NCBI RefSeq assembly: GCF_023544465.1
Contig: NZ_JALPVL010000005.1
Location: 310,001-374,000 of the forward strand
DNA: 64,000 nt
Direction of reading: 5' to 3'
Origin: Paractinoplanes maris
GTDB lineage: Bacteria; Actinomycetota; Actinomycetes; Mycobacteriales; Micromonosporaceae
Part shown: in pieces, positions 8,152-15,648 of the stretch
Position numbering within the stretch: the stretch's first letter is position 1
Layout: every line of letters begins with the position of its first letter
Made by a program: the position numbers and the translations under genes
The notes under the pieces: generated by a model
What the model saw: only the letters and a program-made list of their open reading frames with translations
Told to the model about the DNA's origin: nothing
The model's database searches: none

Positions 8152-9351
8152 ATGGACAGGTTGAGTGCGACCGGGTGGGTCGGTCTGCATGTCGTTGTGG
8201 GGGTGTGTGTTCTGCTGTTCGTCCCGCTCGGGTTGGGGGCGCTGGGGCGAGGGCGGGCAATCGTCAGATGGTGGCCGGTTGTCGCGGTGCCGGCCGTGAT
8301 TGCGCTGATGCTGCCGCGCGGATGGGGCGCCGGCGTGCTGTGCGTGCCCTATCTGGCCGGCTGCCTGGCGGTGCCGATCGCACTGCGGCGGGACAAGTTC
8401 GTGGCATTCGCGGCGGCCTGCCTTCCGGTGGCGGCGGCGGGGCTGGTGGCCGAGCGGGTTGGGGTCGCGCTGCTCGGATTCCCGGCCGGGGTGCTCGGGC
8501 TGACCGCGGCGCACTTCCACGTGGCCGGGTTCGGGGCTCTCCTGCTGCTGGCGTTGACCGACGCGCGCTACCGGCTGCCGGCCCCGGCCGGGGTGGCCGT
8601 GGTGGGGCTGGGCTTCCTCGTCGGCGACACCGTGGGCGACCTGGTCGAGCTGGTCGGCGCCGGCGTTCTGAGCGCGGGGCTGTGGCTGGCGCTGGGCACC
8701 CGGGCTGGGCGTGGGGCCCGGTGGCTGTTCGCGCTCAGCCTGGTGACGATGTCGCTGGCCCTGCTCTATGCGGCGGGACAGGTCACCGGCATCCCGCACC
8801 TGGGCCTGACCTGGATGGTGCTGACGCACGGCGTGCTGAACGCGGCGGCCGTCCTGACCGCTTTGGTGGTGGCCTGGGCCGGGCGCGAGCAACGGTGGTC
8901 GGCGCATCGGTGGTCGTATCGGATCGGCCGGGGGCGGGACCGGTTCGAGGCGGCGTCGGGGGCGCTGCTCGCCTGGGAGATGCACCGCCGGGCGGGCGCC
9001 TGGGTCGATCCGGGCACGCCACCGGCGATGCCCGGGCAGCACATGTCGTCGTCGCTGGGCGTGGGGCGCCTGCGGGTGGCCGAGCCTTGTGAGGTTCTGG
9101 AGGTCGTACGGGACGCTGACCGGACGTCGATGCACTACCTCGCGTTGCCGGGGCACACCTTCGCGGGTGACGAGCGGTTCAGCGTGCTGCTCGGGGCGGA
9201 CGGCGTCGTGCGGTTCGAGGTTTCCGTACGCTCGAAGCCCGCCCTGCTGATCGCGCGGCTGGCCGGGCCCCTGGTGCCGGTGGCGCAGTTCCTGTTCATC
9301 GCCCGCTGTGCGGCCGTGCTGCAGCGGGCCCCTTCTCCGAGTTGGGCGTGA
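8152..9351 (+). CDS. YndJ-like membrane protein fused to DUF1990 domain, 399 aa
   Basis: The N-terminal two thirds (about residues 5-255) holds about eight hydrophobic helices and a conserved-looking AAHFHVAGFGALLLL, as in YndJ-type membrane proteins. The C-terminal part (about 255-395) is a DUF1990 domain: SYRIGRGRDRFEAA, LGVGRLRVAEPCEVLEV, YLALPGHTFAGDERF. Neither domain has an assigned reaction. ATG 8152 has a G-rich ribosome site (GGGGGCGA). An earlier TTG start at 8119 is rejected because it lies inside the operator palindrome. It is probably regulated with the divergent thioesterase. Confidence 0.8.
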   Translation: MDRLSATGWVGLHVVVGVCVLLFVPLGLGALGRGRAIVRWWPVVAVPAVIALMLPRGWGAGVLCVPYLAGCLAVPIALRRDKFVAFAAACLPVAAAGLVAERVGVALLGFPAGVLGLTAAHFHVAGFGALLLLALTDARYRLPAPAGVAVVGLGFLVGDTVGDLVELVGAGVLSAGLWLALGTRAGRGARWLFALSLVTMSLALLYAAGQVTGIPHLGLTWMVLTHGVLNAAAVLTALVVAWAGREQRWSAHRWSYRIGRGRDRFEAASGALLAWEMHRRAGAWVDPGTPPAMPGQHMSSSLGVGRLRVAEPCEVLEVVRDADRTSMHYLALPGHTFAGDERFSVLLGADGVVRFEVSVRSKPALLIARLAGPLVPVAQFLFIARCAAVLQRAPSPSWA

Positions 9352-9372
9352 CCGGCATCGTCCAACCCGGAG
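9335..9372. terminator. Convergent hairpin terminator
   Basis: Arms CTCCG-A-GTTGG (from 9335) and CCAAC-C-CGGAG (ending 9372) pair with single-base bulges and a loop of about 14 bases. The hairpin spans the stop of the DUF1990 gene and ends 14 bases before the stop of the convergent dehydrogenase, so it could serve both strands. Confidence 0.55.
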
Positions 9373-9385
9373 AGGGGCCGGCTCC

Positions 9386-10630
9386 TCAGGAGTGCTTGCC
9401 GAGCATGCCGTGCGGGTCGATCACGTATTTCTTCGCGGCGCCCTGGTCGAAGTCCTGGTATCCCTGGGGCGCCTGGTCGAGCGGGATCGCCGTGGCGTTG
9501 ACGTTCTTGGCGATCTGCACCCGGTCGTGCAGGATCGCCATCATCAGGTTGCGGTTGTACTTCATGACCGGGCACTGGCCGGTCACGAACGAGTGCGACT
9601 TGGCCCAGCCGAGACCCAGCCGCAGCGACAGCGAGCCCACCTTGGCCGCGTCGTCCACGCCGCCCGGGTCACCGGTGACATAGAGGCCGGGGATGCCGAT
9701 CGCGCCGCCGGCCCGGGTCACCGTCATCAGCGAGTTGAGCACCGTGGCCGGCTGTTCGACGTCGGCGTCGGCGCCGTGCCCGCGGGCCTCGAAGCCGACC
9801 GCGTCGACGGCCGAGTCGACCAGCGGCTCACCGATGGCCGAGGCGTCGGCGCCGAGGATCCGGGAGATCTGCTCGGCCGGGTCGCCCTGGGCCACGTTCA
9901 CGGTCTCGCAGCCGAAGCTGCGGGCCTGCGCCAGCCGTTCCTCGTTGAGGTCGCCGACGATGACGACCGCCGCGCCCAGCAGCCAGGCCGAGGTGGCCGC
10001 GGCCAGACCGACCGGGCCCGCCCCGGCGATGTAGACGGTCGAGCCGCTGGTGACGCCCGCGGACACACAGCCGTGGTAGCCGGTCGGGAAGATGTCGGCC
10101 AGCATGGCCAGGTCGAGGGCCTTCTCGATGGCCTGGTCGCGGTCGGGGAACTTCAGCAGGTTCCAGTCGGCGTAGGGCACCAGCACGTATTCGGCCTGCC
10201 CGCCGACCCAGCCGCCCATGTCGACGTACCCGTAGGCCGAGCCGGGACGGTCGGGGTTGACGTTCAGGCAGACGCCGGTCTTGCCCTCCTTGCAGTTGCG
10301 GCAGCGGCCGCAGGAGATGTTGAAGGGCACCGAGCAGACGTCGCCGGTCTTGATGAACTCGACGCCCGGCCCGACGTCGACGACCTCACCGGTGATCTCG
10401 TGACCGAGCACGAGACCGTGCGGGGCGGTGGTGCGCCCGCGCACCATGTGCTGATCGCTGCCGCAGATGTTGGTGACGACGGTCTTGAGGATGGCACCGT
10501 GCGGCACCTTGCGGCCGACGTTCAGCTTGTTGACGCCGGGGCCGTCCTTCAACTCGTACGTCGGATAGTCGATGTCGTGGACCTCGACCTTGCCGGTGCC
10601 CTCGTAGACCACCGCGCGATTGGCTGGCAT
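9386..10630 (-). CDS. fdhA: Glutathione-independent formaldehyde dehydrogenase, 414 aa
   Basis: Zinc-dependent medium-chain dehydrogenase of the Pseudomonas FdhA type, which oxidises formaldehyde to formate with NAD+ without added glutathione. Catalytic-zinc ligands include C56 (NICGSDQH) and H77-E78 (LGHEITG). The structural zinc site is C107, C110, C113, C121 (CGRCRNC......C). The NAD Rossmann motif GAGPVGLAAA follows at about residue 195. Length matches the family (about 400). Some family members act on other aldehydes by dismutation. ATG 10630 has GGGAGGC four bases upstream. It is transcribed alone. Confidence 0.92.
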   Translation of the reverse strand: MPANRAVVYEGTGKVEVHDIDYPTYELKDGPGVNKLNVGRKVPHGAILKTVVTNICGSDQHMVRGRTTAPHGLVLGHEITGEVVDVGPGVEFIKTGDVCSVPFNISCGRCRNCKEGKTGVCLNVNPDRPGSAYGYVDMGGWVGGQAEYVLVPYADWNLLKFPDRDQAIEKALDLAMLADIFPTGYHGCVSAGVTSGSTVYIAGAGPVGLAAATSAWLLGAAVVIVGDLNEERLAQARSFGCETVNVAQGDPAEQISRILGADASAIGEPLVDSAVDAVGFEARGHGADADVEQPATVLNSLMTVTRAGGAIGIPGLYVTGDPGGVDDAAKVGSLSLRLGLGWAKSHSFVTGQCPVMKYNRNLMMAILHDRVQIAKNVNATAIPLDQAPQGYQDFDQGAAKKYVIDPHGMLGKHS

Positions 10631-10758
10631 CGTTGCCTCCCATCGTCGGGCGACGGGATGTCACGCCGCCATGAACGCCATGTTTCACGGACGGCAGCGG
10701 AAAAAGAACCCGGAGTAGTCACGAAAGCTGTCGATTGCGACATCCGCCGCAGGCGATC

Positions 10759-10944
10759 TCAGGCCGGGACGTGGATCTTTCCCTCGACCGCGGTGAACAG
10801 GTCCCGGAGCTTGTCGCCGAAGGCAGCGGCGCCGATGATGATCACGAGGGCGATGAGCGACACGAGCAGGCCGTACTCGACGGCGGTGGCGCCCTCGTCG
10901 TTCCGGGTCAGACGAGCCTGGATATAGGCGGCGATGAAGTTCAC
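10759..10944 (-). CDS. Flp-family pilin subunit, 61 aa
   Basis: Short Flp/Fap pilin with the classic ATAVEYGLLVSLIALVIII segment. Prepilin peptidase (TadV-type) normally cleaves before this stretch and the conserved Glu follows at position 5 of the mature hydrophobic helix. The leader is about 17 residues (MNFIAAYIQARLTRNDEG). The start is GTG 10944 behind AGGGGGAAG. No other tad/flp assembly genes lie in the window, so assembly machinery must be encoded elsewhere. Confidence 0.9.
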   Translation of the reverse strand: MNFIAAYIQARLTRNDEGATAVEYGLLVSLIALVIIIGAAAFGDKLRDLFTAVEGKIHVPA

Positions 10945-11078
10945 GAGCTTCCCCCTGTCTCATGGCCGGACAACGCCCCGCCGGCTTCGTTGCCCTCTAT
11001 CGGCCCGGCCGATATGTCGCTGAGTCGCCGACGGGTGGCCGCGGGGTGTAAGTAAGTTGCCGGCGAGGGCCAAGTCAC

Positions 11079-12737
11079 ATGCCGGATGCCCGAACCGAGT
11101 CGGCCCGCCACACTGGCGGGGTGTCTGACGTCAACGCCATCGCCCAGTCCGTGCTCGGCTTCGCCCTGCGCCCCGTCCAGCTCCAGACGGCCGAGGCCGC
11201 CGCCGCCGGGCGCGACACCCTGGCCGTGCTGCCCACCGGCAGCGGCAAGAGCGCGATCTATCAGGTCGCCGGGCTGGCCCGGGGCGGCCTGACGGTCGTC
11301 GTGTCGCCGCTGGTCGCCCTGCAGCGCGACCAGCTGCGCTCGCTCACCGGCCGGCAGGTCGCGGCCCGCATGGTCAATTCCGGCCTGCGCCACGCCGAAC
11401 GAGCCGAGGCGCTGCAGGCGATCCGGGACGGGGTGGCCGACTTCGTGCTCCTCGGGCCGGAACAGCTGGCCAACGAGGAGACGCTGGGCGCGATCTCCGG
11501 CGGGCGGCGACCGGTGACCCTGATCGCCGTCGACGAGGCCCACCTGATCAGTCAGTGGGGTCACGACTTCCGCCCCGACTACCTGCGGCTGGCCGACGTG
11601 GCCGACGCGCTGGGCCGGCCGCCGCTGCTGGCCCTGACCGCGACCGCCGCGCCGCCGGTGCAGGCCGACATCACCCGGCGGCTGCGGATGACCGAGCCGG
11701 CGGTGATCGTGGCCGGCTTCGACCGCCCCAACCTGAGCCTGGCGGTGCGCCTGACCCGCCAGGACCTGCCCGAGGCACAGGCGATCGAGGACCGCACAGT
11801 CGAGGTGATGCTCGGTCAGGAGACGCCCGCCCTGGTGTACGCCCTGACGCACGCCCACTGTGAGCAACTGACCGAGCGGTTGCGGCTCGACGCGTACAAG
11901 GTCGAGGCCTATCACGCCGGGGTGCCCGCGGCCGAGCGCGGGCGCATCCAGGACGCGTTCTTCGCCGGCGAGCTCGACGTCGTCGTGGCGACCAGCGCGT
12001 TCGGCATGGGGATCGACAAGCCCGACATCCGTACGGTGGTGCATGCGGGCGTGCCGGGCAGCCTCGACGAGTACTACCAGGAGGTAGGGCGCGCGGGCCG
12101 GGACGGCCACCCGGGCGCGGCCGTGCTCGTGCACGACAGCCGGGCCATGCGCATCCCCCGCCTGCTGGCCGCGCGGGCCCGGGTGCCGGCCGGCACGGTG
12201 ACGGCGGTGGTCGACCAGCTCGAGACCGCCCACGGGCAGGTCGCCCTGGCCGACGTGGCCAAGGCGGCCGGAGTCAGCCACACCGCCGCCCAGCGCGTGG
12301 CCGCGGAGCTCATCGAGCAGCACTTCCTGAGCCCCGCCGGCCACGACGAGGTGACGGTGACGACGCCGGTGCCGTCCTCCGCCCGCGATGCCGTGCTGGC
12401 CTCGGGCGACCGCCGGCAGACCATCCTGGCCAGCCAGATCGACACGGCCCGGCACTACGCCGAGACCACCCAGTGCCGCCGGGCCGAGCTGCTGGCCTAT
12501 TTCGGCGAGCACTTCCCGGCCCCGTGCGGCAACTGCGACAACGACGCCGCCGCTCCCCCGCCGGGACCGACGTGGTCACCGGCGACGGGCGACGGCACCC
12601 GGGTGACCCACAAATACTGGGGTTCCGGCCTGTTGCTGGCGCGCGACGAGCACGAGCTGTCCGTGCTCTTCGACTCGGTCGGCTACCGCCACCTGACCCC
12701 GGCCGTGCTCACCAACGGCCTGCTGACCTTCGATTAG
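11079..12737 (+). CDS. RecQ-like DNA helicase, 552 aa
   Basis: Superfamily 2 helicase with RecQ motifs: Walker A LPTGSGKS (51-58), DEAH box (152-155, VDEAHLISQWGHDFRPDY), TATAAPPV, FGMGIDKPDIRTVVHAG and YYQEVGRAGRDG. A winged-helix/zinc part follows, with a reduced cysteine set (CRR...PCGNCDN). No HRDC domain is present and the end carries a small domain of its own (THKYWGSGLLL...VLFDSVGYRHL). It should unwind 3'-5' DNA in repair. ATG 11079 has GAGGG nine bases upstream; GTG 11121 is an alternative. It overlaps the convergent peptidase by four bases. Confidence 0.9.
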   Translation: MPDARTESARHTGGVSDVNAIAQSVLGFALRPVQLQTAEAAAAGRDTLAVLPTGSGKSAIYQVAGLARGGLTVVVSPLVALQRDQLRSLTGRQVAARMVNSGLRHAERAEALQAIRDGVADFVLLGPEQLANEETLGAISGGRRPVTLIAVDEAHLISQWGHDFRPDYLRLADVADALGRPPLLALTATAAPPVQADITRRLRMTEPAVIVAGFDRPNLSLAVRLTRQDLPEAQAIEDRTVEVMLGQETPALVYALTHAHCEQLTERLRLDAYKVEAYHAGVPAAERGRIQDAFFAGELDVVVATSAFGMGIDKPDIRTVVHAGVPGSLDEYYQEVGRAGRDGHPGAAVLVHDSRAMRIPRLLAARARVPAGTVTAVVDQLETAHGQVALADVAKAAGVSHTAAQRVAAELIEQHFLSPAGHDEVTVTTPVPSSARDAVLASGDRRQTILASQIDTARHYAETTQCRRAELLAYFGEHFPAPCGNCDNDAAAPPPGPTWSPATGDGTRVTHKYWGSGLLLARDEHELSVLFDSVGYRHLTPAVLTNGLLTFD

Positions 12738-13771
12738 GCGGCGTCGGCCCGCAACAGGGCGGACGCCGCGCCGGGCAGGGACGGGCCGCGGGCCGGGATG
12801 GTGTCAGCGCGGGCCGGGTCGGCGCGCCACAGCGAACCGTCGGCGGCGCCCTGAGCCGTGGCCAGCATCGAGACGAACGCCGTACGGATCTGCAGCTCGA
12901 CCTGATCGGCGGGCAGGTCGGACAGCTCGATCAGCAGCGAGGCGCTGCCCAGGATCCCGTACGCGTTGCGCGCGATCCCCTCGTAGTCGCCACCCGGATA
13001 GCGGGAGACGTTGGCCCCGGCCAGGGTCATGGCGTCGTAGTTCCGGACGGCCAGGCGCCGCGCCGCCGTGACCGCCGCGTCCGAGGCCAGCGGGCTGGTC
13101 GGCCACAGCAACGAAGCGGTCGTCTCCCGCCCGTCGGGCTGAAGGTAGCGCCCCTGCATGTGGTAGTCGATCACCACGCGCGGGTGGGTGGCCTGCCAGT
13201 GGCGCAGCACCGCGCGCGACTCCGGCACGGGGTTGTCCTCGATCGGCGTCAGCGGGTTGTGGAAGCGGTTGATGTCATAGCCGACACCCGGCTCGGTGTA
13301 GTCGCCGGACGCGCTCGGGTCGTGGTTGTACCGCTGGTTGCGCACCGCGCCGTCCGGGTTGGCCTGCACCACGACGTCGATCGTCAGCCGGCTGCGCAGC
13401 CACCGGTGCCACGCCGTGTCGGGCACGCCGAGCGCCCACAGGGCCCGTACCGCGGCGGGTGTGCCGAGTGGCTCATCGCCGTGCTGCTGAGTCACGTAGA
13501 GCAGCCGGGTCGGGCCGTGTCCGATCGTGGCGAGCCGCAACGCCCGCCCCTCGTTGCTACGCCCGATGATGCCCAGCCGCACGCGGCCGTCGCTGGCTTT
13601 GGCCACCCGGGCGAGGGCGGTCGCCACCTGGGCCGGGGTGGGCCGCGCCGGGATGAGCGACGCGGGTGCGGACTGCACGGTGGGTGGGACGGCCGCCGGG
13701 GGTGCGGCTTGGGCGGAACTCGGGACGGCGATCAGGCCGGCGGCGAGCAGAACGACGAGCTTGCCTCTCAC
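12734..13771 (-). CDS. Secreted M14 zinc carboxypeptidase, 345 aa
   Basis: A Sec signal peptide (VRGKLVVLLAAGLIAVPSSAQA) leads to a metallocarboxypeptidase domain. Zinc ligands are H97 and E100 (QQHGDE) and H204 (IDYHMQG); NPDGAVRNQRYN carries the substrate-binding Asn/Arg; E282 (LLIELSD) is the likely catalytic Glu. It probably trims C-terminal residues from peptides or cell-wall fragments outside the cell. GTG 13771 is chosen because AAGGAG lies seven bases upstream and the signal peptide begins there. A TTG at 13795 would place the ribosome site inside the gene. The ribosome site is part of a hairpin (13781-13819). Confidence 0.9.
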   Translation of the reverse strand: MRGKLVVLLAAGLIAVPSSAQAAPPAAVPPTVQSAPASLIPARPTPAQVATALARVAKASDGRVRLGIIGRSNEGRALRLATIGHGPTRLLYVTQQHGDEPLGTPAAVRALWALGVPDTAWHRWLRSRLTIDVVVQANPDGAVRNQRYNHDPSASGDYTEPGVGYDINRFHNPLTPIEDNPVPESRAVLRHWQATHPRVVIDYHMQGRYLQPDGRETTASLLWPTSPLASDAAVTAARRLAVRNYDAMTLAGANVSRYPGGDYEGIARNAYGILGSASLLIELSDLPADQVELQIRTAFVSMLATAQGAADGSLWRADPARADTIPARGPSLPGAASALLRADAA

Positions 13772-13780
13772 AGGACAACT

Positions 13781-13819
13781 CCTTAGATCGAGCAAATTCG
13801 ATGCATTCTCAATCTAAGG
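13781..13819 (-). promoter_or_regulatory. Hairpin that pairs with the M14 peptidase ribosome site
   Basis: On the minus-strand transcript CCTTAGAT (13819-13812) can pair with ATCTAAGG (13788-13781). The second arm contains the first four bases of the AAGGAG ribosome site of the peptidase gene. An inner GAG/CTC pairing extends the stem. Formation would hide the ribosome site. Confidence 0.5.
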
Positions 13820-13861
13820 GCTGCCCCGGTTTCCCGCACCGCGGCCCGGCTCGGCGCGCGG

Positions 13862-14269
13862 TCACGTGCCGGCTTGCTCGTCCGTCGTGGGCTCGAGCCT
13901 GGGGTCTGCACTCCGCGGGCCGGCCGGAGCCGTGGCCGCGTTTCGGAGAGCCGCGGCGGTGAGCCGGGCGTCGTAACCTGGCCCGACTCCGGGAACGATC
14001 AGCGCGTCGCCCTCGATGTGCCGGGTTCGCAGGGGCAGGATCTCCTGGTAGGCGGGCGAGGCATACCAGGCGCGGGCGGCCGCCACGTCCGGGAACTCGA
14101 GGATGACGACCGTCCCCGGCCACTGGCCCTCCAGCACCTCGACCTCGGCTCCGTGCACGAGGAACGTGCCGCCGTAGGGGTCCATCGTGTCCTGGATCCG
14201 CTCGATGTAGGTGAAGACGTCGTCGTGGGCGGTGGGCGTCCGCAGGTGGGCCAGCGCGTAAGCAGTCAT
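13862..14269 (-). CDS. DUF1330 family protein, 135 aa
   Basis: Dimeric alpha-beta barrel protein of the DUF1330 type: TAYALAHLRT, YIERIQDTMDPYGGTFLVHGAEVEVLEGQWPGTVVILEFP, AARAWYASPAYQEILPLR. Members are about 95-100 residues and have no established reaction. Here an extra C-terminal tail of about 35 Ala/Pro-rich residues follows the domain. ATG 14269 matches the family start; the GTG at 14290 would add seven residues. It lies upstream of the peptidase on the same strand but 90 bases away, so it is probably separate. Confidence 0.88.
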   Translation of the reverse strand: MTAYALAHLRTPTAHDDVFTYIERIQDTMDPYGGTFLVHGAEVEVLEGQWPGTVVILEFPDVAAARAWYASPAYQEILPLRTRHIEGDALIVPGVGPGYDARLTAAALRNAATAPAGPRSADPRLEPTTDEQAGT

Positions 14270-14351
14270 GCCCTCGATCCTGCGGGCCACCCGGACGCCA
14301 GTCGATTACCTCGCGGGTAAGCGCCCAGGGTGGGCGGTGATCAGTCAGCGG

Positions 14352-15527
14352 TCAGGCGGGCCGGGCGGTGGGGATCAGGGCACCGCGGCGGCCGACGGCC
14401 CAGACGGCCAGGGCGAACCCGCTGGCGGCCAGGCCGGCGATGCACACGGCGGTCCAGCCGCCGGCCGACCAGAGCACCGTCGCGGCCGCCGAGCCGGCCG
14501 CGCCGCCGATGAAGTTGCTGGTGACATAGACGGTGTTCAGGCGGCTGCGGGCGTCGGGCGAGAGGGCGAACAACCGGGTCTGGTTGAGGATGCCGATGGT
14601 CTGCGCGGCCGCGTCGAGCAGCACGACGGCGATGACGATGGCCACCACCGAGTGCCGGCCGGCCAGGGCCAGCCCGAAGGACGCCAGCAGCAGCACCCAG
14701 GCCACGCCGGTGGCGGGCAGCGACATGCCGCGGTCGTGGAGCCGGCCGGCGCGCTGGGCGGCCAGGGCACCGGCCAGCCCGGCGATGCCGAACAGGCCGA
14801 TGGCCTGCACCGAGTAACCGTACGGCGGGCTGCTCAACAGGAATGTCAGGGCCGTCCAGAACATGGTGAAGGTGCCGAACGCCGTGGCCGCCAGGACGAC
14901 CGTCCAGCGGGCGGTCCGCTCCCGGGCCAGCACCTGACCGACGGAGGCGATCAAGGTCCAGTACGGGATCCGCGCCCTCGGCGGCAGCGTGGGCACCCGG
15001 CGTGAGAGGACGAGCGCCGAGCCGACCGCGATCAGCGCCGCCAGCACATAGATGGCCCGCCACCCGGCCACCCCGGCGACGAACCCGGCCACCGTACGGG
15101 AGATCAGAATGCCGATCAGGATGCCCGAGATGACCGTGCCGACGACGTGACCCCGCTCGCTGTCGTCGGCCAGGTCGCCGGCCAGCGGGGCGAGGATCTG
15201 GCCGGACACCGCGGTCACCCCGAGCAGGACCAGCGCGCCGGTCAGCAGGCCCAGCGACGGCGCGACCGCGCACAGCACCGCGGCGCCGGCCGAGCACAGC
15301 AGGATGGTCCGCACGAGCTTGCGCCGGTCGACCACGTCACCCAGCGGCACCAGGAACAGGATGCCCGCGGCGTAACCGAGCTGGGTCGCGGTGATCAGCC
15401 AGCCGGCCGCGGCCGGGCTCGCGTGCAGGTCGTCGGCGATGAGGTCGAGCAGCGGTTGCGACCAGTAGAGGTTGGCCACGGCCGCGCCCGCGGCCACGGC
15501 GAACAGGAACGTGAGCCGACGTGTCAT
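14352..15527 (-). CDS. MFS transporter, 391 aa
   Basis: Twelve predicted membrane helices in two halves. After helix 2 comes the MFS loop signature (LVPLGDVVDRRKLVRTIL), and helix 5 has GTVISGILIGILISRTVAGFVAG, like the antiporter motif of drug exporters. The first helix contains LYWSQPLLDLIADDL, which is typical of the YnfM/YceL-like exporter group. It probably exports a small organic molecule by proton antiport; the substrate is unknown. ATG 15527 precedes the first helix directly. No regulator is adjacent. Confidence 0.88.
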   Translation of the reverse strand: MTRRLTFLFAVAAGAAVANLYWSQPLLDLIADDLHASPAAAGWLITATQLGYAAGILFLVPLGDVVDRRKLVRTILLCSAGAAVLCAVAPSLGLLTGALVLLGVTAVSGQILAPLAGDLADDSERGHVVGTVISGILIGILISRTVAGFVAGVAGWRAIYVLAALIAVGSALVLSRRVPTLPPRARIPYWTLIASVGQVLARERTARWTVVLAATAFGTFTMFWTALTFLLSSPPYGYSVQAIGLFGIAGLAGALAAQRAGRLHDRGMSLPATGVAWVLLLASFGLALAGRHSVVAIVIAVVLLDAAAQTIGILNQTRLFALSPDARSRLNTVYVTSNFIGGAAGSAAATVLWSAGGWTAVCIAGLAASGFALAVWAVGRRGALIPTARPA

Positions 15528-15648
15528 GCTCCAGGCTTATCGCATGATCGTCGCAACCGGCACGGCGGGTGGCGAAAAACGGCCGACGACGACACCGCGC
15601 CGCCGGCCGCACTGGGTGATCTTCACACCGGTCAGCCGTAGACCACAG

